A DNA stretch of 64,000 bases from an uncultured Senegalimassilia sp. (GTDB lineage: Bacteria; Actinomycetota; Coriobacteriia; Coriobacteriales; Eggerthellaceae): the NCBI GenBank assembly GCA_934630815.1, contig CAKTWI010000005.1, positions 1-64,000 on the forward strand, read 5' to 3'. Of the stretch, positions 23,769-31,869 are shown one piece after another. The notes under the pieces are model-generated. The model was not told the origin of the DNA and did no database searches. It was given only the letters and a program-made list of their open reading frames with translations. A program made the translations under genes and the position numbers. Numbering within the stretch: position 1 is the first letter of the stretch; each line of letters opens with the position of its first letter.

Positions 23769-26102
23769 ATGACTTCTCCCGCATACGATGAATACGAGTT
23801 CTTCGCCAGCTGCCTGGCCGGGTTCGAGCAATATCTTGCCGACGAGCTCAAGCGCCTGCGCGGCCGTCGCATCCGCCCGCTGCACGGCGGCGTGGCCTTT
23901 TTCGGCACGGCGGCCGTGGCCCAGCGCGTGTGCTTGTGGTCGCGTTTGGCGTCGCGCGTCACGCTGGTGGTCAAGCGCGTGAACGCCGGCGATGCCAGCT
24001 TGCTGTACGAAGGCATCCGCCGCATTCCCTGGCATGAGGTCATCGCGCCCGGAGCCAGCATCGCCGTTCGCGCGCACGGCATGAACGAGGAGCTTCGCAA
24101 CACGCATTTCACCGAGCTGAAGGTCAAGGACGGCATCTGCGACGCGCTCAGGGAGCGCACGGGCTCGCGCCCCGATGTGGATAGCGCCAACGCCGACGCC
24201 AACATCGACGTGCGCATCCGCGATAGCCGGGCCACCGTCTCGTTGGACCTTTCCGGTGAATCGCTGTACGCACGTGCATATCTGGAGCCCGATGCGGGTC
24301 AGGATGCCCCGCTTGAGTGCGCCCTGTCCGCGGGTGTTTTGGCCGTGTGCGAGTGGGACGGCATGCGCGATGCCGCTGCGTTGGTCGACCCGGCATGCGG
24401 TGACGGTTCGCTGGTGGTGGAGGCTGCCGCGGCGGCGTGCGACATGGCTCCGGGCCTGGCGCGCAGCCGCTGGGGTTTCATGGGCTGGGCTGCGTTCGAC
24501 GAACCGGCTTGGAATCGTTTGCTCGACGAGGCCGACGAGCGCTTCGAGGAAGGCCTGGAGGCCGTTGGCGGCGCCGGTGCGGCAAATGCGTCGGCCTCCG
24601 ATCGCCCCGATCTTGAGCGTGTGCGCATCGTGGGCGCCACCAACTCAAGCCCCGCTATCGCCCGCGCCCGCAACCGCGCAAAGCGCGCCGGTTTGCGCCA
24701 GGTGGTCAGCATCGAGCTGGGAGATGCGCATACCGTGGCCGATATGGCCAAACGCGCATGCGATGTGGCAGAGCGGCTGCAGGGCAGACGTACGGTCGAC
24801 AACGGCCAAGACAAGCTGTGCCCGTGCCTGGTGGCATCTAACATGCCGGCGGGCGACCGCATCCAGTCCGAGGCTCGCGCCCAGGCGGAGGCCGCGGCGT
24901 TCGTGAAGGCAGCTGCAGCGGTTCCGGTGGGCAGCCTGTATGCCGTTGCCGGCGGAGAAGGCGTGCAGGGACGCTTTGGCGTCGATGCGGCCGACACGTT
25001 GCGGTTCGGCCGCGGACGCGTGGAAACCCAGGTGCTGCTGTTCATGCGCCCCCCGGCGCAGCTTGCCCAGGCCGTGGTTCCCGATGCCAACGGCGGCGCG
25101 GAGCATAAGGTCGAGGTGTTCGAGGAATCCTCGCAGCAGTTCGCCGACCGTTTGCGCAAGGTTGCCAAGGAGCGCCGCAAGTGGGCTCGTCGCGAAGGCG
25201 TTACGTGCTATCGCGTCTACGATGCCGACTTGCCGGATTATTCCGCCGCCATCGACGTGTACACCGGTGCAGGCCAGGCAGCAGGCAACACGTACCTGCA
25301 TATCGCCGAATACGCGCCGCCGCGCTCCATCGACCCCGATAAGGCGCGCCGTCGCTTCGACGACATCCTCACCTTGGCACCTGTGGTCTTGGACGTTCGC
25401 CCCGACCACGTGTTCTCCAAGGTACGCTGTCACGATAAGGGCGGCGGGCAGTACCGTGGTGCGGGAAAGCGCAACTACGTTACCCACGTCGACGAAGCAG
25501 GGTGCCTGCTCGAGGTCGATCTTGCCGGCTACCTGGATACGGGCCTGTTCCTCGATCATCGCGACACGCGCGCTATGGTGCGCAAGATGGCTGCGGGCAA
25601 ACGCTTCCTCAACCTGTTCGCTTATACGGGCTCGGCAACGGTGCAAGCCGCGGCGGGCGGGGCGGTGGAAACCGTCACGGTCGACCTGTCGCAAACCTAC
25701 TTGGACTGGGCAGAGCGCAACATGGAGCAAAACGGCTTCACCGGACGCGCGCACAGCTTCGAGCGCGGCGATGTGATGAACTGGATCACCGATTGCCGTC
25801 GCAGCCCGCGCCGCTTCGATTTGATCTTCGTGGATCCGCCCACGTTCAGCAACTCGAAGTCCATGGGCAAGCGCACCTGGGACGTGCAGCGCGATCACGT
25901 CGAGCTTTTGGTGGGTGTATCCCGCCTGCTCACCAAGGAGGGCACGGCGGTCTTCAGCTGCAACCTGCGCTCGTTCAAGCCTGACATGGAGCAGCTGGAC
26001 AAGTACGGGGTTGCGCTCGAGGACATCACGGCGCAGACCATCCCGCACGATTTCGAGCGCAATCCGCGCATCCACAAGTGCTATCTGGTGAAGCGCGCGT
26101 AA
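23769..26102 (+). CDS. Bifunctional 23S rRNA methyltransferase, RlmL/RlmK type
   Basis: 777 residues. Order: THUMP RNA-binding domain (about 10-160), an N-terminal Rossmann methyltransferase corresponding to RlmL (DPACGDGSLVVEAA about 205-220), and a C-terminal methyltransferase corresponding to RlmK (NLFAYTGSATVQAA, DPPTFSNSKSM). RlmL makes m2G2445 and RlmK m7G2069 in E. coli 23S rRNA. The RlmL catalytic motif, normally NPPYG, reads NMPAG here (residues 358-362), so that half may be inactive; the RlmK motif is intact. I prefer ATG 23769, with AAAGG 8 nt upstream, over the ATG five codons earlier. A convergent terminator follows. Confidence 0.85.
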   Translation: MTSPAYDEYEFFASCLAGFEQYLADELKRLRGRRIRPLHGGVAFFGTAAVAQRVCLWSRLASRVTLVVKRVNAGDASLLYEGIRRIPWHEVIAPGASIAVRAHGMNEELRNTHFTELKVKDGICDALRERTGSRPDVDSANADANIDVRIRDSRATVSLDLSGESLYARAYLEPDAGQDAPLECALSAGVLAVCEWDGMRDAAALVDPACGDGSLVVEAAAAACDMAPGLARSRWGFMGWAAFDEPAWNRLLDEADERFEEGLEAVGGAGAANASASDRPDLERVRIVGATNSSPAIARARNRAKRAGLRQVVSIELGDAHTVADMAKRACDVAERLQGRRTVDNGQDKLCPCLVASNMPAGDRIQSEARAQAEAAAFVKAAAAVPVGSLYAVAGGEGVQGRFGVDAADTLRFGRGRVETQVLLFMRPPAQLAQAVVPDANGGAEHKVEVFEESSQQFADRLRKVAKERRKWARREGVTCYRVYDADLPDYSAAIDVYTGAGQAAGNTYLHIAEYAPPRSIDPDKARRRFDDILTLAPVVLDVRPDHVFSKVRCHDKGGGQYRGAGKRNYVTHVDEAGCLLEVDLAGYLDTGLFLDHRDTRAMVRKMAAGKRFLNLFAYTGSATVQAAAGGAVETVTVDLSQTYLDWAERNMEQNGFTGRAHSFERGDVMNWITDCRRSPRRFDLIFVDPPTFSNSKSMGKRTWDVQRDHVELLVGVSRLLTKEGTAVFSCNLRSFKPDMEQLDKYGVALEDITAQTIPHDFERNPRIHKCYLVKRA

Positions 26103-26150
26103 AACGAGCATCGGCAAACTGGCGATATAGCGTCTCGTTTGCGTATATAG

Positions 26151-26190
26151 GGCAGGGGCCTGAAAGCCGCATCGCTTTCAGGCCCCTGCC
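26151..26190. terminator. Bidirectional terminator
   Basis: A perfect 17-bp stem, GGCAGGGGCCTGAAAGC with its complement, around CGCATC. It lies between the convergent rRNA methyltransferase and YczE-like genes. T-tracts are weak. Confidence 0.72.
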
Positions 26191-26201
26191 GTTTGCTATG
26201 T

Positions 26202-26852
26202 CTAGTTCCCCATCTTGATGGGAGGCCGCGCACCGCCCATGAGGCGCACGAAGAAGTTCACGACGAACCCGGTGAGAACCGCAGCAGCTACGGTGCCCTC
26301 GCGGACGCCCGTCACGTTTCCCATGGTGACAAGCGAAACCGTGCAGGCGATGATGACGCAGCTGATATCGAACCCGACCTTGGTGTGGCCGAAGTTCCAT
26401 CCGGTTTTCGAGGTGATAGCGGCCACCAGGGCCTCTCCGCAGTTCATGGCCACATTTGCGACAACCGTGAACGATACGCCTGCGGCAAGCGTGATGATGC
26501 CGAAGGCGAGCATGCCCAGGGATTCGGCGTAGTTCGCGGGTGCAAACCAGGAAAGCAGGCTTGCGAACATATCGATGCTCAGGCTGAACAGCACGCTGAT
26601 GGGAATCTGCAGCAACGCCAAGGGTTGGAATCGGCGGCGCAGGATGATCACCTGTCCAAGCAGCAGCAGGAGGTTCCAGAAGAACATGAACACGCCATAC
26701 GATACGCTGGGGAAGGCCACGCTGAGCACGTATCCCGTCGATGAGATGGGGGTGTTTCCCGTAGCCGATTTCGTGACGATGACGATGCCCGCGGCCATGA
26801 CGATGATCCCGGTGGCGAGCAGGCACCAGCGTAGCGCAAGGTGTTGCTTCAT
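26202..26852 (-). CDS. YczE/YitT-like integral membrane protein
   Basis: 216 residues with about five or six hydrophobic segments. The pattern (AAGIVIVTKSATGNTP in the first third, GVSFTVVANVAMNCGEALV in the middle, then GHTKVGFDISCV) matches the YczE/DUF6198 family of bacterial membrane proteins of unknown function. The transported substrate, if any, is unknown. I used the ATG at 26852; the longer frame runs back over promoter-like sequence. The SD is a weak purine run. Confidence 0.75.
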   Translation of the reverse strand: MKQHLALRWCLLATGIIVMAAGIVIVTKSATGNTPISSTGYVLSVAFPSVSYGVFMFFWNLLLLLGQVIILRRRFQPLALLQIPISVLFSLSIDMFASLLSWFAPANYAESLGMLAFGIITLAAGVSFTVVANVAMNCGEALVAAITSKTGWNFGHTKVGFDISCVIIACTVSLVTMGNVTGVREGTVAAAVLTGFVVNFFVRLMGGARPPIKMGN

Positions 26853-26983
26853 GCTTCTTCTTTCTGTTGGAGGGAGGGGCTTGGCATCGTATCGGAGATG
26901 GTGTTGCCAAAACCCTATATAGATTGTAGGTATACAGGAGTTTTCTTGCAACCAAACTTTTTCAAAAAAGTTGAAATCGGGGG

Positions 26984-27012
26984 TTGCGCAGCAGGGTCCT
27001 TTCCCGTAATAT
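26984..27012 (+). promoter_or_regulatory. Promoter of tRNA-Val
   Basis: An A-rich tract, GGGGG, -35 TTGCGC (26984-26989), a 17-nt spacer and -10 TAATAT (27007-27012). The upstream motif GGGGGTTGCGC is shared with both tRNA-Ala promoters. Confidence 0.8.
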
Positions 27013-27042
27013 ATATCGAGCGCGCTACGAAGTACGCAACAC

Positions 27043-27117
27043 GGTCGCTTGGCTCAGCGGGAGAGCATCGCCTTCACACGGCGGGGGTCACAGGTTCAAA
27101 TCCTGTAGCGACCACCA
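27043..27117 (+). tRNA. tRNA-Val(CAC)
   Basis: 75 nt with encoded CCA. Acceptor GGTCGCT/AGCGACC, anticodon arm CGCC-TTCACAC-GGCG with anticodon CAC, T-arm ACAGG-TTCAAAT-CCTGT. It reads GUG. Confidence 0.95.
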
Positions 27118-27125
27118 CGAATGAC

Positions 27126-27157
27126 AAGGCCGGAATCAAGTGGTTCCGGCCTTTTTC
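27126..27157 (+). terminator. Terminator of tRNA-Val
   Basis: AAGGCCGGAA (27126-27135) pairs with TTCCGGCCTT (27144-27153), followed by TTTC. Confidence 0.88.
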
Positions 27158-27256
27158 TTTCAAATGCGTCGAAGTTGACTCTTCAGTTGAAGTTCGCCGC
27201 ATGCTTCAAGCGCGATGAAGGTGTGTTTCGAGAAAGCGAACGTCACCACGGCAATC

Positions 27257-27331
27257 GGGCCTGTAGCTCAACGGTGGAGCAGGGGACTCATAATCCTTTT
27301 GTTCTCGGTTCGAATCCGGGCGGGCCCACCA
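27257..27331 (+). tRNA. tRNA with CAT anticodon: probable tRNA-Ile2, or elongator tRNA-Met
   Basis: 75 nt with encoded CCA. Acceptor GGGCCTG/CGGGCCC, anticodon loop CTCATAA (anticodon CAT), T-arm CTCGG-TTCGAAT-CCGGG. The consecutive pairs C4-G69 and C5-G68 are the TilS determinants described for tRNA-Ile2, whose C34 becomes lysidine. That favours Ile2, but elongator Met cannot be excluded by eye. It is not an initiator tRNA, since position 1 pairs normally with 72. Confidence 0.9.
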
Positions 27332-27341
27332 AAACTTCCTC

Positions 27342-27376
27342 GGCCAGGAGCTTCGTGCTCCTGGCCTTTTCTTTTA
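27342..27376 (+). terminator. Terminator of the CAT tRNA
   Basis: GGCCAGGAGC (27342-27351) pairs with GCTCCTGGCC (27357-27366) around TTCGT, followed by TTTTCTTTTA. Confidence 0.9.
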
Positions 27377-27516
27377 CATCTTCCAAGTATTGGAAATCGG
27401 CGCGGTCCGTTGGCAGCGAATTATGCTTACAGCATGGGATAGCTGGCCATGCATTCCTCGTCTTGTCGCCGGGTCATCGCCGAAATCCGGCAATACGGGC
27501 AATCGTGGGGGCAGTA

Positions 27517-27547
27517 AAAATGCCGCCTGGATATCTGGCGGCATTTT
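27517..27547 (-). terminator. Terminator of the LUD-domain gene
   Basis: AAAATGCCGCC and GGCGGCATTTT form a perfect stem around TGGATATCT. Reading the minus strand, TTTTTACTG follows. It lies about 47 nt after the stop of the gene ending at 27594. Confidence 0.75.
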
Positions 27548-27593
27548 CATGGCTTCGCTTATGCGCAGTGAGTTTCGCTTAACCGACTAACAT

Positions 27594-28232
27594 TTAGAAC
27601 CCAAGGTCCTCGGCGATCAAGATCACCTTGATGCGGCCGGCTTGGCGGCTATGGCGCGTTACCACTACGTTGCAGCACATGCATCCGGGCTCGTGGCAGT
27701 TGCCGCAAACGCCTGTGCGCTCACAGGGCGTGTCCGCGTGCAGGCGCGCGGCGTTCGGCGGGCATGCCATGGTGTGAATACGCTTGATGCCAGCATCCAC
27801 GTCCTCCACCACCTTGTTCATGCCCACCAGCACGTATACTTCGCGCGGGCCATGCAGCAGGCATGCAAGGCGGTTGGAGTTGCCGTCGATGTTGATCAGT
27901 TCGCCTTTGCGCGTGATGGCGTTGGCGCTCATGAAAAAGCAATCGCTGGCGAAGTGCTGCAGCAAGATCTCGCGCGCTTCCTCGGGCGTGGTCGCCTTCG
28001 CGCGGTCGATCATGCGACAGTCGCTGGCTTCCAGCATAGCCTTCACGCCCGTTTCCTTGAAAGTCTCCGTGCCGCCCCAGGCGATGGAAGCGCCAGCGGG
28101 CACTAGCTTGCGCACCAGCTCCACAGCATCGGCAGAGGTTTCGCAGAAATAGCCTTCCATGTTGCGGCGCTCAAGCTGTTTGATGATGGTTTGCGCCGTT
28201 TGCGCGAATGCAAGGGTGCGGGGGTTTTCCAT
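27594..28232 (-). CDS. LUD-domain protein (LutC/YkgG-like lactate utilization family)
   Basis: 212 residues. AWGGTETFKETGV in the first third and INIDGNSNRLACLLHGP in the middle, followed by VYVLVGMNKVV, are typical of the LUD (DUF162) fold. Named relatives include LutC of the lactate oxidation complex. The last 50 residues are unusually Cys-rich (CERTGVCGNCHEPGCMCC), suggesting a metal or cluster site. No lutA or lutB partner lies next to it, so a link to lactate is uncertain. I chose ATG 28232, with AGAAGGAACG upstream, rather than the longer frame. Confidence 0.8.
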   Translation of the reverse strand: MENPRTLAFAQTAQTIIKQLERRNMEGYFCETSADAVELVRKLVPAGASIAWGGTETFKETGVKAMLEASDCRMIDRAKATTPEEAREILLQHFASDCFFMSANAITRKGELINIDGNSNRLACLLHGPREVYVLVGMNKVVEDVDAGIKRIHTMACPPNAARLHADTPCERTGVCGNCHEPGCMCCNVVVTRHSRQAGRIKVILIAEDLGF

Positions 28233-28585
28233 GGTGCGTTCCTTCTCTCGTCTGGCGGATGGTTCCCATTGTGCCACGTTTTGGATGTACGGTTGCATTG
28301 CGGTTGGAAAACGGGTGGTGAAGCGATGGCGCGTAGGCGAGATTCAGCCGGGCGGATGCCGAGTGTCGAGCGCGGGGCGGTTCTGCAGGGGAGCGGATGG
28401 CGAAGCGGGAAGCGTTTCGGGGCGCGTCAGCGGGTTAAGCCAGATGGATGCTTGGATTCGAAGTTGGCTTGTCCAGCTCGCAGCCTTGCGCCAAACGCTT
28501 TCAGATGGTGCGCGCCCGCATCGGGCATAAGCGCTATACTGGAACAACTACTGAATTCCCGCCTAACTATGAATGTGAGGGCATA
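28233..28585. other. Divergent intergenic region
   Basis: About 350 nt between the LUD gene and trpS. I see only the trpS -10 candidate; no T-box landmarks and no gene. Confidence 0.5.
28535..28540 (+). promoter_or_regulatory. Likely -10 of trpS
   Basis: TATACT, 45 nt before the start codon; no clear -35. The same hexamer serves as -10 at priA and the glycosyltransferase gene. Confidence 0.45.
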
Positions 28586-29629
28586 ATGGGCGATAGCTTC
28601 GAAGCCAGCAAGAAACGTAGCGATGAGATTCGCGCCGACCTTTCCGTGAACCCGGGCAAATACTGCATGCTCACGGGCGACCGCCCCACGGGCAGGCTGC
28701 ATCTGGGCCATTACTTCGGCACCATCCGCGAGCGCGTGGCGCTGCAGAACCTTGGCGTCACCTCCCGCATTATCATCGCAGACTACCAGGTCATCACCGA
28801 CCGTGACACCACGGCAAACATCCAGGACAACGTGTACAACATGGTCATCGACTATCTGGCCTGCGGCATCGACCCGGAGAAGACCATCATCTTCACCCAT
28901 TCGCAGGTACCGGCACTCAACCAGCTCATGCTTCCGTTCCTTTCCCTGTGCACCGAGGCTGAGCTTGAGCGCAACCCCACGGTGAAGTCCGAGCAGGAGG
29001 CCTCCGGCCACGCGCTCACCGGCCTTTTGCTCACCTATCCCGTGCACCAGGCCTGCGACATCCTGTTCTGCAAGGGCAACATCGTGCCCGTCGGCAAGGA
29101 TCAGCTGCCGCATATCGAGCAAACCCGTCAGATCGCCCGCCGCTTCAACGAGCGCTACGGCCACGTGTTCCCCGAGCCCGAAGGCCTGCTCACCGACGCC
29201 GTGCTCATCCCCGGCCTTGACGGTCGCAAGATGTCGAAGAGCTACGGCAACGCCATCAGCCTGTCGGCCACGGCCGAGGAGACGGCGAAGCTCATTAAGA
29301 AGTCCCAGACCGACTCCGAGCGCTTCATCACCTTCGATCCCGACAATCGCCCCGGCGTGTCGGCGCTTATCACCACGGCGTCGCTGTGCACCGGCCGCGG
29401 CGAGCAGGAGATCGCCGAGGAGATCGGCAACGGCGGTTCGGGTCAGCTGAAGAAGTACGTCACCGAAAGCGTGAACGATTTCCTGGCTCCTATCCGCGAA
29501 CGCCGTGTGGAGCTTATGGGTGACATGGACTACGTGAAGGACATCCTGCGCGAGGGCAATCGCCGCGCCAACGAGATTGCGAACCAAACCCTGGAAGAAG
29601 TACGCGAAGCCATGGGCATGGTGTACTAG
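28586..29629 (+). CDS. trpS: Tryptophanyl-tRNA synthetase
   Basis: 347 residues, class I synthetase. The HIGH motif is HLGH in TGDRPTGRLHLGHYFGT and the KMSKS motif is intact in DGRKMSKSYGN. Length is close to the bacterial norm. The start has GTGAGGG about 6 nt upstream; upstream in-frame sequence is not conserved-looking. It has its own promoter and a strong terminator, and is convergent with the glycan genes. Confidence 0.95.
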   Translation: MGDSFEASKKRSDEIRADLSVNPGKYCMLTGDRPTGRLHLGHYFGTIRERVALQNLGVTSRIIIADYQVITDRDTTANIQDNVYNMVIDYLACGIDPEKTIIFTHSQVPALNQLMLPFLSLCTEAELERNPTVKSEQEASGHALTGLLLTYPVHQACDILFCKGNIVPVGKDQLPHIEQTRQIARRFNERYGHVFPEPEGLLTDAVLIPGLDGRKMSKSYGNAISLSATAEETAKLIKKSQTDSERFITFDPDNRPGVSALITTASLCTGRGEQEIAEEIGNGGSGQLKKYVTESVNDFLAPIRERRVELMGDMDYVKDILREGNRRANEIANQTLEEVREAMGMVY

Positions 29630-29636
29630 GGAAACG

Positions 29637-29661
29637 AAAAGCCGCCCTCGGGCGGCTTTTT
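29637..29661. terminator. Bidirectional terminator
   Basis: AAAAGCCGCCC and GGGCGGCTTTTT around TC. T-runs follow on plus (TTTTTC) and on minus (TTTTCGTTTC). It serves trpS and possibly the convergent glycan operon. Confidence 0.88.
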
Positions 29662-29692
29662 CATCTGCAGGCGCGTTATCGGCGCCTATGCG

Positions 29693-29723
29693 AATCGGGC
29701 CGGGCAATATGCCCGGCCCGATT
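29693..29723. repeat. Perfect 14-bp stem with 3-nt loop
   Basis: AATCGGGCCGGGCA and its exact complement surround ATA. No T-tract follows on either strand, so it is not a standard intrinsic terminator. It lies between trpS and the glycan operon. Confidence 0.8.
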
Positions 29724-29888
29724 GATTCTGCGGAGTCTTATGCGTTGCTCGCATTTGAGCGAAGTGGTTACGGTGAAGCGACGATAGGCGCTGCAAAGCG
29801 TTTCCTTCGGAGGAAGTGGCGGTGGCGTTCCGCGGCGCTTACCTTGCGGGTCGTAAAGCGCGTCGTGCGCATTGCTCATGCGCCTGCC

Positions 29889-30491
29889 TTACGATTCGCC
29901 GTCCTCTTCCACGTAGATGCCCTCTTGTCCTAGCACCGTGGCGAACGTGCGGAAGAACACCTTCGCATCCAGCAGGAAGCTTACGTGCTTGACGTAGTAC
30001 ACGTCCAGCGACAGGCGCTGCTTCCAGGGCAGGGAATTGCGGCCGTACACGGCGGCGTAACCGGTGATGCCGGGCTTCACTGAAAGCTTCAGGCCCTCTT
30101 CGCCTTCGTAGAGCTCGGTTTCGCGACGCAGGTCGGGGCGGGGGCCCACCACCGACATGTCGCCGAGCAGCACGTTGAAGAACTGCGGCATCTCATCCAA
30201 GCTGGTCTTGCGCATGAACGCGCCGATCTTGGTCATACGGGGGTCGTCGACACCGTTGTAGGTGCTGCCGTCCTCCATGATCAGGTCGGGGGCGTTCACG
30301 CGCATGCTGCGCAGCTTGTACATCTTGAAGTCCACGCCATCCTTGCCCACGCGCGGCGCGTTGTAGAACACCGGGCCGCCGTCTTCCAGCTTGATCAGCG
30401 GTGCCAGCACCGCGATGATAAGCAGCACGAACGGTAGCGCAATCAGCCCGATGACGATATCCCAGATTCGTTTTTCGAAGCGTACGTACAT
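29889..30491 (-). CDS. PglC-like phosphoglycosyl transferase (bacterial sugar transferase)
   Basis: 200 residues, the size of small monotopic enzymes such as PglC. There is an N-terminal re-entrant hydrophobic helix (IWDIVIGLIALPFVLLIIAV), then the cytosolic core with KMYKLRSM, TSLDEMPQFFNVLLGDMS, GPRP and PGITGYAAVYGRN. It transfers a sugar phosphate from a UDP-sugar to undecaprenyl phosphate, starting a surface or glycoprotein glycan. The Asp-Glu catalytic pair is in SLDE. The start ATG overlaps the TGA of the upstream aminotransferase, so the genes are coupled. A longer frame is open but lies inside the neighbour. Confidence 0.88.
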   Translation of the reverse strand: MYVRFEKRIWDIVIGLIALPFVLLIIAVLAPLIKLEDGGPVFYNAPRVGKDGVDFKMYKLRSMRVNAPDLIMEDGSTYNGVDDPRMTKIGAFMRKTSLDEMPQFFNVLLGDMSVVGPRPDLRRETELYEGEEGLKLSVKPGITGYAAVYGRNSLPWKQRLSLDVYYVKHVSFLLDAKVFFRTFATVLGQEGIYVEEDGES

Positions 30492-31774
30492 CAGCGCGTG
30501 CCCTCCGCCTTCGCCTGCGAGATGGCCTGGTGCAGCGAACAGCACACCTCGTCGATGTCATCATCGGTGAGCTTGGTGTGCAGCGGCAGCGTGATCTCGT
30601 TTGCAAACTGGGCGAGCGCATTGGGAAAGTCGGCGATGTCGAACCCGAGGTTGCGATAGGCCGTGAGCAGTGGCAGCGGCTTGTAGTGCACGTTGGTTGC
30701 AACGCCGTCCTCGGCCATCAGCTCGATGACGCGGTTGCGCAGCTGCTGCCCGCACCCGTTCAGGCGCACGAGCATCAAATGCCCGCTCGAAGACTCCTGG
30801 CATACGTCGGCGCGCGCAGCGGCATCATCGGCGTTGCAGGCGTCGGAGCCGTCGGCTGAGCGATAGTGCTGAAGGATGGACACGTCAAGGTCGGCCAGGT
30901 TGCGCGTGTATCGCGCGACCATCTGACGGCGCCGTGCGAGCATGCCAGGGTAACGGCGCAGCTGCGCCAGGCCCAAGCCCGCCTGCAGGTCGGTCATGTT
31001 GCACTTCCAGCCGGGGAATGCAACATCGTATTCCCAAGCGCCGGCTTTGGTCTTGGCAAGCGCGTCTTTGGACTGGCCGTGCAGCGACATGAGCATGAAG
31101 TCGTGATACAGCTCATCGGAGTCGAACAGGCTCTCGCGCCAGGTGACGGCGCCGCCTTCTGCCGTGGTGAAGTTCTTCACCGCATGGAAGCTGAACGTGG
31201 TGAGGTCGGCAACTTGGCCTGCGTGCTTGCCGTGGCGCACGCTGCCAAGGGCATGCGCTCCGTCGGTGACCAAGGCGATGCGGCCGATGGCCTCCTGACG
31301 GGCGTTTGAGGGCGTGAAAGCGCCGCCGAAGGCGTCGATAGCGGCGAACAGTGCATCGTAATCGCACATGACGCCGCCCAAATCGACGGGGATGATGGCC
31401 TTCGTGCGCGGCGTGATGAGCTTCTCCAGCTGCGCGTAATCCATTTCGTAGCTGTCGGGCGCCACATCGCACAGCACGGGCGTCGCACCCACGTGGCAGA
31501 TGGGCGAGCAGCTGGCGGTGTAGGTGTAGGCGCTCGTGATCACCTCGTCGCCGGGGCCGATGCCCAGCGCGCGCAAGGCGCACTCGAGCGCCGCCGTGGC
31601 AGATCCCAGGCAAGCTACGCGCGGCGTGCCCAAAAAGGCGGCCAGCTCGCGCTCGAGCTGCTTGGTTTTCGGGCCCGTGGTGATCCATCCGCTCCTCAGC
31701 GCGTCGGCCACCTCGGCGATTTCGGCCTCGGTGATATCGGGCGGGGAAAACGGTATACGGATCTGTTCGGACAT
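30491..31774 (-). CDS. DegT/DnrJ/EryC1-type sugar aminotransferase
   Basis: 427 residues, PLP-dependent. GSATAALECALRALGIGPGD near the N-terminus, TDGAHALGS (Asp contacts PLP) and SFHAVKNFTTAEGGAV (Lys forms the Schiff base) are clear family motifs. It converts a keto-sugar nucleotide to an amino sugar. A Cys/Asp-rich insertion of about 30 residues follows the barrel core (near residues 310-340). Next to a PglC-like enzyme, it probably makes the amino sugar that starts the glycan, for instance a bacillosamine-type sugar; this is inference. RBS AAGGAG. Confidence 0.9.
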   Translation of the reverse strand: MSEQIRIPFSPPDITEAEIAEVADALRSGWITTGPKTKQLERELAAFLGTPRVACLGSATAALECALRALGIGPGDEVITSAYTYTASCSPICHVGATPVLCDVAPDSYEMDYAQLEKLITPRTKAIIPVDLGGVMCDYDALFAAIDAFGGAFTPSNARQEAIGRIALVTDGAHALGSVRHGKHAGQVADLTTFSFHAVKNFTTAEGGAVTWRESLFDSDELYHDFMLMSLHGQSKDALAKTKAGAWEYDVAFPGWKCNMTDLQAGLGLAQLRRYPGMLARRRQMVARYTRNLADLDVSILQHYRSADGSDACNADDAAARADVCQESSSGHLMLVRLNGCGQQLRNRVIELMAEDGVATNVHYKPLPLLTAYRNLGFDIADFPNALAQFANEITLPLHTKLTDDDIDEVCCSLHQAISQAKAEGTR

Positions 31775-31869
31775 GGTATCTCCTTAGCTATCCAGCTCAA
31801 GCGTCTGTCGCGTGAACGCATGCTGACGCAAGGCGGCGTACCTTTCGATGATGACGCAAACCGCGGCGC

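Noticed and set aside
28233..28585. T-box leader before trpS
   Set aside because: No T-box bulge sequence or terminator/antiterminator pair; only a TATACT -10 and a short leader.
29676..29879. 67-codon minus-strand frame after the PglC-like gene
   Set aside because: It runs through the perfect hairpin at 29693-29723, has Arg/Pro-rich non-protein-like composition and a poor SD.
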